Below, piece after piece: positions 1 through 6,383 of a stretch of DNA of 9,821 bases. The notes beneath the pieces are model-generated. The model did no database searches. It was not told where the DNA came from and saw only the letters and a list, made by a program, of their open reading frames with translations. Numbering within the stretch: the stretch's first letter is position 1; the number at the start of each line of letters is the position of its first letter. The position numbers and the translations under genes are program-made. The DNA is taken from the NCBI GenBank assembly GCA_902158735.1, contig CABGHG010000053.1, positions 1 through 9,821 of the forward strand, read 5' to 3'. This DNA comes from Candidatus Methanolliviera sp. GoM_oil. Lineage in GTDB: Archaea; Halobacteriota; Methanoliparia; Methanoliparales; Methanoliparaceae.

Positions 1-54
1 GATTGGGTTATCCAAAATGCAGAAAAGTTTAATATCAAACCACCCGCAAGGTAA
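1..54 (+). CDS. C-terminal end of an unidentified upstream protein (partial)
   Basis: Frame 1 is open from the first base and reads DWVIQNAEKFNIKPPAR before a TAA at 52-54. The stop lies five bases before the HemD start codon, the tight spacing expected of an operon partner. In archaea hemD often sits beside other haem or sirohaem genes, but these 17 residues are too few to identify the protein. The AAGGT that can serve as the hemD ribosome binding site overlaps the last codons and stop of this gene. The frame could also be a chance opening of 54 bases. Confidence 0.5.
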   Translation, partial: DWVIQNAEKFNIKPPAR

Positions 55-59
55 ATTTG

Positions 60-845
60 ATGAAGGTTGCAATAACGAGACCTGCGGTCTATCTTATGGA
101 GTCCATCGCGATCGCGAGATCTTATGGATTTGATACATTTGCCGCCCCAATGATATTGCTCCGTCCTGTAGAGGATCCTCGATTCGATTCATTCATCCAT
201 CGTTTATTCGAGGAAGAGGTAGATTTCGTCATCTTCACGAGTGCCAATGGTGTAAGATACACTTTTGATCTTGTCAGGTTCCAAGAACCGTTTATAAATG
301 CTTTAAATCGCACAAACGTCGTTGCCATAGGCCCAAAAACGGATAAATCTCTTAAAGAGAAGGGAATAACTGCTAAGATAATTCCAAAAGAATATAGCTC
401 TCTTGGCATTGTGGATATCCTCACTCCTATTGTGGATGGAAGAGATGTAGAGATAATAAGGAGCGACCGCGGAAACGTAAAATTGAATGAAGCTCTAAAA
501 CGCGCGGGAGCGATCGTCCACGAGGCAAATGTCTATACGGGAGTTTCTCCGGACGGATCCTGGTTGGTTCGGGCAAAAGAACTGATAAAAAAGATATTGG
601 ATAGGGATATAGACGTGCTCACGTTCACGAGTGGTATGACCGTGAATAACTTCTTTGAGATCACAAGGGAGATGGGGCTCTACGAAGAGATAAGGGGGAT
701 TTGCGGTGAAATGTTGATCGCGGTGATAGGGAGAGAGACAGAGAGGACGCTTAGAAATTTTGGGGTGAATGCAGATGTGATCCCCAATACATACACATTT
801 GAGGCTATGATGGATGCGGTATTTTTAAATAGATGTGTGAGATAA
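60..845 (+). CDS. hemD: Uroporphyrinogen-III synthase
   Basis: Cyclises hydroxymethylbilane with inversion of ring D to give uroporphyrinogen III, the common cytoplasmic precursor of haem, sirohaem, cobalamin and F430. The protein is 261 residues, the usual size for the two-domain HemD fold. Visible hallmarks (numbered from the TTG at 57) are the N-terminal VAITRP strand (4-9), VIFTSANGV (58-66), VVAIGPKT (88-95), EIIRSDRGN (132-140), the conserved Tyr in NVYTG (158-162), VLTFTSGMTVNNF (187-199) and the closing VIGRETERTLRNFGV (223-237). I chose the ATG at 60 because AAGGT at 48-52 is seven bases upstream; the in-frame TTG at 57 would add one residue. The gene follows an upstream frame by five bases. 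S19e starts 12 bases after its stop, but the functional break suggests that the ribosomal cluster has its own promoter. Confidence 0.93.
   Translation: MKVAITRPAVYLMESIAIARSYGFDTFAAPMILLRPVEDPRFDSFIHRLFEEEVDFVIFTSANGVRYTFDLVRFQEPFINALNRTNVVAIGPKTDKSLKEKGITAKIIPKEYSSLGIVDILTPIVDGRDVEIIRSDRGNVKLNEALKRAGAIVHEANVYTGVSPDGSWLVRAKELIKKILDRDIDVLTFTSGMTVNNFFEITREMGLYEEIRGICGEMLIAVIGRETERTLRNFGVNADVIPNTYTFEAMMDAVFLNRCVR
822..830 (+). promoter_or_regulatory. Candidate TATA box for the S19e-SRP54 cluster
   Basis: The A/T run TTTTTAAAT lies in the last codons of hemD, about 30 bases before the S19e ATG at 858. An archaeal start about 25 bases downstream would fall near 850-855, giving a very short leader. 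No clear BRE is visible, and the run could simply be coding sequence. This is an inference from position and composition. Confidence 0.25.
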
Positions 846-857
846 GGTGTTTACTAA

Positions 858-1307
858 ATGACTACGGTTTATGATGTTCCGGGAAATATGTTGGTAGAAA
901 AATTGGCTGAGAAGCTCAAAGACGGCGGTAAGATCGTTTCGCCTGAATGGACGAAATACGTGAGAACAGGAGTGAATAAAGAGATGCCCCCTGTAGAAGA
1001 GGATTGGTGGTACAAAAGGTGCGCTTCTATGGCGAGGAGAATTTATATAGATGGTCCTGTTGGGGTAGGGAGACTTCGGGTATATTACGGAGGACGTAAA
1101 GATAGAGGGGCAAAGCCATACAGGTTCAAAAAAGGAAGCGGATCGATCGTTCGTAAGGGGCTTCAACAGTTAGAGGCAGCCAATATCGTTAAAGTGGCGA
1201 AGAGAGGTAGAATTATGACACCAGAGGGGACATCTTTTCTTGATAGGACGGCTTATGAACTAAAAAAAGAGCTTGAGAAGGATATACCCGGTCTAGAGAA
1301 ATATTGA
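858..1307 (+). CDS. rps19e: Small ribosomal subunit protein eS19 (S19e)
   Basis: Archaeal/eukaryotic-type 30S protein that binds 16S rRNA in the head of the small subunit; it has no bacterial counterpart. At 149 residues it has the family's usual length and is recognisable throughout: N-terminal YDVPGNMLVEKLAEKL, PEWTKYVRTG, the signature WWYKRCASMARRIYIDGPVG, then LRVYYGGRKDRGAKPYRFKKGSG, and a winged-helix end with IVRKGLQQLEAANIV and GRIMTPEGTSFLDRTA. The ATG at 858 has AAGGTG at 844-849 as its ribosome binding site; this straddles the hemD stop, so translation of the two genes may be linked. It is the first gene of a co-directional cluster running to SRP54. PDCD5 follows after 19 bases, the arrangement found widely in Euryarchaeota. 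Confidence 0.97.
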   Translation: MTTVYDVPGNMLVEKLAEKLKDGGKIVSPEWTKYVRTGVNKEMPPVEEDWWYKRCASMARRIYIDGPVGVGRLRVYYGGRKDRGAKPYRFKKGSGSIVRKGLQQLEAANIVKVAKRGRIMTPEGTSFLDRTAYELKKELEKDIPGLEKY

Positions 1308-1326
1308 AAATTAGGAAGACTGCACA

Positions 1327-1665
1327 ATGGCTGACGAGATAGAGGAGATCAAGAGAAGAAGATTACAACAGATGATGGCGTCACAGCAGGATCAGAGCTT
1401 GCGACAGGGGCAGGAAGAAGCTCTCAAAAAAGAATACGAGGTGAAAAAAAAAGAGGTTCTAAGAAAGATAATGACGCCAGAGGCAAGAGAGAGACTTAAC
1501 AACATAAGAGTGGCAAAGCCAGAGTTTGCTATGGCGATCGAAGAGCAATTGATAGCTCTTGCATCGAGTGGAAGATTAAAGTCGATGATAACTGACGAAC
1601 AGTTGAAGATGATATTGAGTCAGATACAGCCGAAAAAGAGGGATATTAAAATAAAAAGAATATGA
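1327..1665 (+). CDS. PDCD5-related DNA-binding protein
   Basis: Member of the PDCD5/TFAR19 family, small helical proteins that bind nucleic acid. Their exact role in archaea is not settled. The 112-residue product starts with the typical MADEIEEIKRRRLQQMM helix, followed by a Gln-rich stretch (SQQDQSLRQGQEEA), the core KIMTPEARERLNNIRVAKPEFA, then EQLIALASSGRLKSMITDEQL, and a basic tail (KKRDIKIKRI). The order of these segments matches the family. The ribosome binding site is weak (AGGA at 1313-1316). The stop overlaps the next ATG by four bases (ATGA at 1662-1665), so the PP-loop gene is probably translated by coupling. Linkage to S19e is a conserved archaeal neighbourhood and suggests a job near the ribosome or in growth control. 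Confidence 0.93.
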   Translation: MADEIEEIKRRRLQQMMASQQDQSLRQGQEEALKKEYEVKKKEVLRKIMTPEARERLNNIRVAKPEFAMAIEEQLIALASSGRLKSMITDEQLKMILSQIQPKKRDIKIKRI

Positions 1666-2291
1666 GAACTGCTGTGCTCTTCAGTGGTGGAAAGGACAGC
1701 TCTCTTTCGGCATTAATGCTCTCCAAATATTTTGAAGTGGAGCTCCTGACATTCACCTTTGGCTTATCAGAGAACTGGAGATCTGCCGAGAGATCGGCGA
1801 AGAGACTGGGGTTACCTCATAAAAAGATTGATTTCGGGAGTGGCGTGATAGAAGAAGCTACAGATATGATGATTAAGGATGCCTTTCCAAGGAATGGACT
1901 AAATTTAGTCCATAAAAAAGCTTTGGAAATAGTTGCAAATCGAAGATTTGTGAGCACCTCTGCCAAAGCATATAAGATTATATCTGATGGAACCAGGAGA
2001 GATGATATATCTCCTCATCTAACGCTTGCAGAGGTGAGAAGTTTGGAAGATAGATATGGCGTCTGCTACGTGAGGCCGTTGTTGGGTTTTGGAAGAAAAC
2101 TCATCGACGAACTCGCAGGTAGGTTCTTCATCGTCTTGGAAGGGGAGAATCTCCCAAAGAGGGCCGATTACGAGGGTGAGATCAGGTGTTATATGAGAGA
2201 GAATTATGATGAAGAGACGGTAGAGAAGATATTTCCGAGCAGGCACGTTCATTCGAGGGTTTTAGGGTTAAAAGGTGGGAAATATGTCTAA
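1662..2291 (+). CDS. PP-loop superfamily ATPase
   Basis: Predicted ATP pyrophosphatase-type enzyme of 209 residues. The N-terminus holds the PP-loop signature FSGGKDSS (7-14) after a short beta strand, the pattern of N-type ATPases that adenylate substrates such as tRNA bases. A second motif, ISDGTRRDD (107-115), and RPLLGFGRKLIDEL (138-151) resemble an archaeal family annotated as a PP-loop subunit related to tRNA thiolation enzymes; substrate and product are not established. No zinc-finger cysteine cluster is visible, so it is unlikely to be a complete TtuA-type enzyme. It starts in an ATGA overlap with the PDCD5 gene, and its last eight bases overlap L39e. The segment encoding residues 78-98 is unusual: a perfect 20-bp palindrome (1894-1913) and a GCAAATC-type palindrome (1935-1951, encoding ANRRF) lie close together just before the SDGT motif. 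Confidence 0.8.
   Translation: MRTAVLFSGGKDSSLSALMLSKYFEVELLTFTFGLSENWRSAERSAKRLGLPHKKIDFGSGVIEEATDMMIKDAFPRNGLNLVHKKALEIVANRRFVSTSAKAYKIISDGTRRDDISPHLTLAEVRSLEDRYGVCYVRPLLGFGRKLIDELAGRFFIVLEGENLPKRADYEGEIRCYMRENYDEETVEKIFPSRHVHSRVLGLKGGKYV
1894..1913. repeat. Perfect 20-bp palindrome inside the PP-loop gene
   Basis: ATGGACTAAA is followed directly by its exact reverse complement TTTAGTCCAT with no spacer. It lies in frame in coding sequence for residues 78-84 (NGLNLVH). A ten-base arm with no loop is expected about 0.01 times in a random window of this size. It sits 21 bases upstream of the 1935 palindrome. Whether it is a protein-binding site, a cruciform-prone element or a coincidence of codon choice cannot be told from the sequence. 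Confidence 0.75.
1935..1951. repeat. Interspersed palindrome GCAAATC-N3-GATTTGC, copy 1 (coding)
   Basis: Reads GCAAATC-GAA-GATTTGT, with six perfectly paired bases per arm (1936-1950) around a GAA centre. With the flanking TT it shares 17 of 18 bases with copy 2 (2437-2454). It is translated in frame as ANRRF within the PP-loop ATPase, ahead of the conserved SDGTRRDD motif, which suggests an in-frame insertion in a tolerant loop. Confidence 0.7.
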
Positions 2292-2436
2292 AAAGACGAA
2301 GGGAATGAAGATAAGGCTTGCAAAGTATGCAAAGCAGAACAGAAGAATTCCGGCATGGGTGATCGTCAGGACCAATCGAAATGTGAAAACGCACCCGAAG
2401 AGGAGGCATTGGAGAAAGTCAAGGCTGGATAAATGA
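2284..2436 (+). CDS. rpl39e: Large ribosomal subunit protein eL39 (L39e)
   Basis: Fifty-residue, highly basic 50S protein that lines the peptide exit tunnel where uL23 is also found; specific to archaea and eukaryotes. The frame begins MSKKTKGMKIRLAKYAKQN, continues RRIPAWVIVRTNRNV (20-34) and closes with KTHPKRRHWRKSRLDK, matching the family from end to end at its normal length. The ATG overlaps the last eight bases of the PP-loop gene (stop at 2289-2291). A good ribosome binding site, GGTGG at 2274-2278, lies five bases upstream within that gene's C-terminal codons. L31e follows after 40 bases, a gap that contains palindrome copy 2. Confidence 0.96.
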   Translation: MSKKTKGMKIRLAKYAKQNRRIPAWVIVRTNRNVKTHPKRRHWRKSRLDK

Positions 2437-2438
2437 TT

Positions 2439-2455
2439 GCAAATCGGAGATTTGC
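2439..2455. repeat. Interspersed palindrome GCAAATC-N3-GATTTGC, copy 2 (intergenic, perfect)
   Basis: Perfect seven-base arms, GCAAATC and GATTTGC, around GGA, filling most of the 40-base gap between L39e and L31e. The L31e ribosome binding site (GAGGTG, 2465-2470) is ten bases downstream, so in the mRNA the hairpin would sit just before the translation start of L31e and could modulate it or mRNA stability. This is the cleanest member of the family in the window. Confidence 0.8.
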
Positions 2456-2476
2456 AGATGAAGAGAGGTGTTTTAA

Positions 2477-2743
2477 ATGGTAGAAGAGGAGAGAATATAT
2501 ACGATTCCACTTAGAAAGGCTTTTTTAAAAGCCCCACGGTGGAAAAGGAGCAATAAGTCGATAAAAGAGGTCAGAAAATTCCTTGCGAGGCACATGAAGA
2601 CGACTGAGGAGAAGGTATACATAGATGCGTCGATAAACGAGAAGATTTGGGAGAGGGGATCTCAAAAACCACCGTCCAAGATACGCGTTAGAACGATCAA
2701 GTCGGAGAACGGAGAGGTGGAGACCGAGTTGGTCCGTGATTGA
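2477..2743 (+). CDS. rpl31e: Large ribosomal subunit protein eL31 (L31e)
   Basis: Archaeal/eukaryotic 50S protein located near the exit of the peptide tunnel, close to where SRP and other nascent-chain factors dock. The 88 residues include RIYTIPLRKAFLKAPRWKRS (6-25), the helix SIKEVRKFLARHMK and the strand-rich end EKVYIDASINEKIWERG with PPSKIRVRTIKSENGEVETEL, the complete family pattern at normal length. The ATG has a strong ribosome binding site, GAGGTG, six bases upstream. The intergenic palindrome at 2439-2455 lies just before that site. aIF6 follows after 29 bases. Confidence 0.97.
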   Translation: MVEEERIYTIPLRKAFLKAPRWKRSNKSIKEVRKFLARHMKTTEEKVYIDASINEKIWERGSQKPPSKIRVRTIKSENGEVETELVRD

Positions 2744-2772
2744 AGTAATGGCGGGCAGGAAGAAATAGACTC

Positions 2773-3420
2773 ATGAACTTCGGTGGAATGTCAAATATTG
2801 GGATCTTCATCTCTGTCACGGAAGATTATGCTATCGTTTCGAGTCTCCTCAAAGACGACGAGATGAAAGAGATCGAAGAGAGATTAGATGTTGAGGTTAT
2901 CAAGACCTCGATCGGTGGATCGTCCTTAGTGGGATCTCTCGTCTGCGGCAACTCTAACGGTTTTTTGGTCTCCCGATATATACTAAATTCAGAGATTAAA
3001 TTGATGAAGAATAAGGTTAATGTTAAAAGATTTCCAGATAGGATGAACGCCTGTGGTAATGTCATATTGGCCAACGATACGGCGGCTGTCGTGCATCCAG
3101 AGGTGTCTGATAGATATATACGCCTAATAGCGAGGTTTTTGGATGTGGACGTTTATAAAGGGTCTGTTGGAGGGTATAAGACCGTTGGAACGGCCGCATC
3201 AGTAACAAATAAAGGTTTATTGGTCAACCCATATACGAAGGATGAAGACTTTGAACGGCTCGAGAAGATCTTTGATATACCCATCGGGGTAGGGACGATC
3301 AATTTTGGGTCTCCTCTGGTCGGTTCGGGGGTCATTGCAAATTCAAAAGGTTATTTAGTCGGCGAAGAGACGAGAGGACCAGAAATTGCGAGAGTAGAAG
3401 AAGTGTTTCATCTCATTTAA
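2773..3420 (+). CDS. eif6: Translation initiation factor aIF6 (ribosome anti-association factor)
   Basis: Binds the 50S subunit near the sarcin-ricin loop and uL14, and keeps 30S and 50S subunits apart. The 215-residue protein has the five-fold pentein repeat: each repeat carries a strand plus a small-residue turn, seen at SNIGIFI (7-13), TSIGGSSLVGSLVCGNSNGFLV (45-66), CGNVILANDTAAVVHPE (94-110), GSVGGYKTVGTAASVTNKGLLVNP (130-153) and INFGSPLVGSGVIANSKGYLVG (176-197). This start is supported by AGGA at 2757-2760; the next upstream in-frame codons run into a stop at 2746-2748 with no other start. In many euryarchaea a gene for L18a (LX) follows; here only 20 bases separate aIF6 from prefoldin alpha. 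Confidence 0.95.
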   Translation: MNFGGMSNIGIFISVTEDYAIVSSLLKDDEMKEIEERLDVEVIKTSIGGSSLVGSLVCGNSNGFLVSRYILNSEIKLMKNKVNVKRFPDRMNACGNVILANDTAAVVHPEVSDRYIRLIARFLDVDVYKGSVGGYKTVGTAASVTNKGLLVNPYTKDEDFERLEKIFDIPIGVGTINFGSPLVGSGVIANSKGYLVGEETRGPEIARVEEVFHLI

Positions 3421-3440
3421 TTTAGAGGAGGAGAAGTAAG

Positions 3441-3869
3441 ATGAATGGTAAAGAAGAAGTTGAATCAGAACTGCAGAAACACGTTGTACTATACCGAAGT
3501 TATGAAGAGCAGATGGTGGCGTTACAGCAACAAAAAGCTCTCCTGGGGATGTCTATAAAGGACTGTAGTGGCGCAATGGACTTTATTGTACTTTTAATCG
3601 ATAAAAAGGGTGATCATGATATCGAAACACTCGTGCCCGTAGGTTCGGGCACCTTCGTAAGTGCGACGATAAAAGATCAAGGTAAGGCGATGATGAGTAT
3701 AGGCGGGGGATATAGCGTAGAGAAAGATGTTAAAGATGTAAAACAATTTTTGGAAGAGAAGAAGAAAAATTTGAGCGACTCACTCGTTAAAGTGGATGGC
3801 AGATTGGTTCAAGTTGGGCAGACGCTCACATACCTACAGGCAAAGATGGAAGAGATAACGAAGAAGTAG
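3441..3869 (+). CDS. pfdA: Prefoldin subunit alpha
   Basis: Subunit of the jellyfish-shaped alpha2beta4 prefoldin hexamer, a cytosolic chaperone that captures unfolded proteins and passes them to the thermosome. The 142-residue protein has the expected plan: an N-terminal coiled-coil helix (EVESELQKHVVLYRSYEEQM and onward, about 5-50), a central beta-hairpin region with LVPVGSGTFVSATIKD (64-79) and MMSIGGGYSVEKD (84-96), and a C-terminal coiled-coil helix (about 97-140). A strong GGAGGAG site lies just upstream (3426-3432). The VPVGSG codons hold a GC-rich inverted repeat, GTGCCCG and CGGGCAC (3633-3652), that can be explained by the conserved protein sequence. FtsY starts two bases after the stop. 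Confidence 0.95.
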   Translation: MNGKEEVESELQKHVVLYRSYEEQMVALQQQKALLGMSIKDCSGAMDFIVLLIDKKGDHDIETLVPVGSGTFVSATIKDQGKAMMSIGGGYSVEKDVKDVKQFLEEKKKNLSDSLVKVDGRLVQVGQTLTYLQAKMEEITKK

Positions 3870-3871
3870 AC

Positions 3872-5014
3872 ATGTTTAAATCCTTAAGAGATAAATTTAC
3901 GTCTTTTAAGCATTCCGTTGGAAAGGCAGTTCATAAAAAGGAAGAGGCAGAGGAGATAGAGGTTTCCTCGAATATACAAATCTCTGATTTGCCCACGACG
4001 AAGTCGTCAGGACCACCAACGAAGTTGATCAGCACAACGACCGAAGAAGTCACTGACGCACAAAAGACTCCGTCTTTGAGCATAGAGAAAGAAAAGATGA
4101 AGAAGAAAGAGAAGACGAAGAAGGTAGGATTAAAAGATAAAGCAAAGACTCTCATCCTAAAAAGAGAGGCGATATTAGATGAAAAAGATCTCGCTGGGCC
4201 ATTATGGGAACTCGAAATATCTCTTATGGAGGGGAATGTGGCACTGCCCGTAGCTGAAGAGATCGTATCGAATGTAAGAGAGGATCTCATAGGCAAAAAG
4301 AAGAGGATATTTTCCAATACGGAAGAGATCGTTGAAGATGCCCTCAAAGATAGTATTAAAGATGTGATAAGAAATGACGGCCCTCTCTTCGACGAGATGA
4401 TAAGTACAGGTGATAAACCCGTCGTGATCCTCTTCGTCGGGGTAAACGGTACGGGAAAGACCACCACGATAGCCAAGGTTGCGAAGAGACTTATAGATAA
4501 TGATTACTCAGTGGTGATCGCATCAGGAGACACGTACAGGGCAGGAGCACAGGAACAGATCGAGATTCACGCGGAGAGGCTCGGTTTAAGACTGATAAAA
4601 CACCAGTATGGTGCAGATCCATCTGCCGTGATATACGACGCGGTGGAACATGCTAAAGCAAAAGGGAAAGACGTCGTTCTTGCGGACACCGCGGGCAGGA
4701 TGCATACCGATGCGAACCTGATGCGGGAACTTCAGAAGATAAAGAGGATAAATTCTCCCAGATTAACGATCTTTGTCGATGAGGCAATAGCGGGGAACGA
4801 TGCCGTGGAGAGGGCAAAACAGTTCAACGAATCTATTGGGATAGACGGCTCCATATTGTCCAAACTGGATGCGGATGCGAGGGGGGGTGCCGCGATCTCG
4901 ATACCTTATGTGACGGGAAAGCCGATATTCTTCTTCGGTGTCGGGCAGAGGTACGAGGATTTAATAGTATTTGATGAAGATTGGCTCTTGGGGAAGATCT
5001 TTGGTGAAGAATGA
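3872..5014 (+). CDS. ftsY: Signal recognition particle receptor FtsY
   Basis: SRP-receptor GTPase that docks the SRP-ribosome complex at the membrane. The 380-residue protein has a short amphipathic N-terminus (MFKSLRDKFTSFKHSVGKAV), a charged, low-complexity linker (about 22-95), a helical N domain (about 96-178) and the G domain. G-domain motifs are GVNGTGKTTT (190-199), DTYRAGAQEQ (220-229), DTAGR (272-276), SKLDADARGGA (330-340) and the closing FFGVGQRYEDL (354-364). It has no membrane-spanning segment. It begins two bases after pfdA, and SRP54 follows after 12 bases, so receptor and ligand are made from the same transcript. The linker-coding DNA (3977-4077) is unusually rich in palindromes with three-base centres, including a CAAATC-type repeat copy. 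Confidence 0.97.
   Translation: MFKSLRDKFTSFKHSVGKAVHKKEEAEEIEVSSNIQISDLPTTKSSGPPTKLISTTTEEVTDAQKTPSLSIEKEKMKKKEKTKKVGLKDKAKTLILKREAILDEKDLAGPLWELEISLMEGNVALPVAEEIVSNVREDLIGKKKRIFSNTEEIVEDALKDSIKDVIRNDGPLFDEMISTGDKPVVILFVGVNGTGKTTTIAKVAKRLIDNDYSVVIASGDTYRAGAQEQIEIHAERLGLRLIKHQYGADPSAVIYDAVEHAKAKGKDVVLADTAGRMHTDANLMRELQKIKRINSPRLTIFVDEAIAGNDAVERAKQFNESIGIDGSILSKLDADARGGAAISIPYVTGKPIFFFGVGQRYEDLIVFDEDWLLGKIFGEE
3977..3991. repeat. Interspersed palindrome CAAATC-N3-GATTTG, copy 3 (coding)
   Basis: CAAATC-TCT-GATTTG, with six-base arms identical to copies 1 and 2, lies in frame in the variable ftsY linker (residues IQISDL). Read on the opposite strand its centre is AGA, so all three clear copies have a C-purine3-G centre. 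It opens a run of four palindromes extending to 4077. Confidence 0.7.
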
Positions 5015-5026
5015 GAGGGGTTCGAA

Positions 5027-6358
5027 ATGATTCTAAATAACTTGGGGAGTTCCTTAAAGGAATCATTAAGAAAACTGGCGAGATCGAATAAGATAGACAA
5101 AAGAACCGCGGAAGAACTGGTTAAAGATATCCAGAGAGCACTCCTGCAGGCGGATATTAACGTAAAGCTCGTGATGAAGCTCTCCAACAACATAAAGAAG
5201 AAGGCAATAAAAGAAGAGGTCATCGAGGGGTTTGATGCGAGGGAACACATCTCCCGCGTCGTCTATGAGGAACTTGCAAACATTCTCGGCAGAGGAATCG
5301 ATTTAGAGTTAAAAGGTCAGAAGATAATGATGGTGGGCCTCCAGGGATCCGGTAAAACCACCACAACGGCCAAGCTGGCGAAGTATTTTCAGAGGAAGGG
5401 CTTAAGGCCGGTTGTGATATGTGCCGATACTTTTCGTCCGGGAGCTTATGAACAGCTCTCTCAACTATGCACGGCAAATGCTATTCCATTCTATGGGGAT
5501 AAGGGCAACAAAGATGCGGTAGAGATTGTAAAAAAAGGACTCAAAGAGAAGAAAGACTACGATGTTAAGATCATCGATACCACCGGAAGGCACGCACTCG
5601 AGAAAGAATTGATAGCAGAGATGGAAGATATATCTAAGGTTTTAGATCCAGATCACAAATTTCTCGTCCTTGACGCGGCGATCGGGCAGGAAGCGGAAGA
5701 ACAGGCCAGAGCGTTCGATGAGTCCATTGGTATCACGGGGGTGATAATAACAAAACTCGATGGAACGGCTAAAGGCGGTGGAGCCCTTTCGGCTGTCTCT
5801 GAGACAAATAGCGGAATCGCCTTCATTGGTACGGGAGAGAAGGTAGGCGATATCGAGAAATTTGACCCGGAAGGTTTCATCTCAAGACTCGTCGGCATGG
5901 GAGATCTGAAGGCGTTGATGGAGAGGGTGGAGGAATCCATCACGCCAGAAGATATGGGTGTAGAAGAGATACTCAAGGGAAAGTTCACATTAAAGGAGAT
6001 GTACAAACAGTTTCAGGCGATAAATAAGATGGGGCCACTTAAACAGATAATTCAGATGATACCGTTCGGCGGATTCGGGATAGATATCACGGATAAAGAC
6101 TACAATAAGACAAAGAATAAACTCGGGAGATACAAGGTAATAATGGACTCCATGACGGACTTTGAACTCGAGAACCCCTCTATCTTGAATGGAAGCAGGA
6201 TAAGAAGGGTAGCAGTAGGCTCCGGATCAGATACGAACGAGGTGAAAGAGCTCATCAGGTACTACAGGATGATGAAGAAGGCGCTTGGCGCTTTCAAGGG
6301 CGGGAAGATCACAGGTATGCCGAAGAATCTGATGAAGATGTTTGGCAGGCAGGGCTGA
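5027..6358 (+). CDS. srp54: Signal recognition particle protein SRP54
   Basis: GTPase subunit of the SRP; binds signal peptides emerging from the ribosome and pairs with FtsY at the membrane. The 443-residue protein has an N domain (about 1-95) and a G domain with GLQGSGKTTTTAK (104-116), DTFRPGAYEQ (134-143), DTTGR (184-188), TKLDGTAKGG (242-251) and GTGEK (268-272). The Met-rich M domain (about 300-440) includes the SRP-RNA-binding motif SRIRRVAVGSGS (390-401) and the tail MPKNLMKMFG. All GTPase motifs are intact. An AGGGG site lies just before the ATG. It is the last gene of the cluster; its TGA forms part of the terminator hairpin. No 7S RNA gene is seen nearby. Confidence 0.98.
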   Translation: MILNNLGSSLKESLRKLARSNKIDKRTAEELVKDIQRALLQADINVKLVMKLSNNIKKKAIKEEVIEGFDAREHISRVVYEELANILGRGIDLELKGQKIMMVGLQGSGKTTTTAKLAKYFQRKGLRPVVICADTFRPGAYEQLSQLCTANAIPFYGDKGNKDAVEIVKKGLKEKKDYDVKIIDTTGRHALEKELIAEMEDISKVLDPDHKFLVLDAAIGQEAEEQARAFDESIGITGVIITKLDGTAKGGGALSAVSETNSGIAFIGTGEKVGDIEKFDPEGFISRLVGMGDLKALMERVEESITPEDMGVEEILKGKFTLKEMYKQFQAINKMGPLKQIIQMIPFGGFGIDITDKDYNKTKNKLGRYKVIMDSMTDFELENPSILNGSRIRRVAVGSGSDTNEVKELIRYYRMMKKALGAFKGGKITGMPKNLMKMFGRQG

Positions 6359-6383
6359 GCTCGAAGAGCTCTTCTTTCTTTTT
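6357..6383 (+). terminator. Hairpin plus T-rich terminator after SRP54
   Basis: GAGCTC-GAA-GAGCTC forms a perfect six-base stem with a three-base GAA loop (6357-6371), followed at once by the pyrimidine run TTCTTTCTTTTT. The stem begins inside the SRP54 TGA stop. Archaeal termination depends mainly on the T-rich tract, which is present here, and the position at the end of a long gene cluster fits. Confidence 0.65.

Noticed and set aside
2143..2155. GGGAGA-A-TCTCCC in the PP-loop gene, and TTCCTT-A-AAGGAA (5050-5062) in SRP54
   Set aside because: Six-base arms with a one-base centre are expected about twice per window; no shared sequence.
2433..2483. 16-codon mini-ORF MIANRRFADEERCFKW starting in an ATGA overlap with the L39e stop
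   Set aside because: No ribosome binding site of its own, and it is created by the palindrome; noted with the repeat family instead of being called a gene.
2518..2533. Inverted repeat GGCTTTT-TT-AAAAGCC in L31e
   Set aside because: Explained by the conserved residues KAFLKAP; chance is sufficient.
2748..2768. Six-codon ORF MAGRKK between L31e and aIF6
   Set aside because: Too short, with no recognisable ribosome binding site; no reason to think it is translated.
3633..3652. GC-rich hairpin GTGCCCG-TAGGTT-CGGGCAC in prefoldin alpha
   Set aside because: Falls on the conserved VPVGSG motif; a seven-base arm with some loop is expected by chance in a window this size.
3931..4476. 181-codon minus-strand ORF opposite ftsY
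   Set aside because: Ser/Phe-rich mirror of the Lys/Glu-rich FtsY linker and N domain; no family features, and FtsY is certain.
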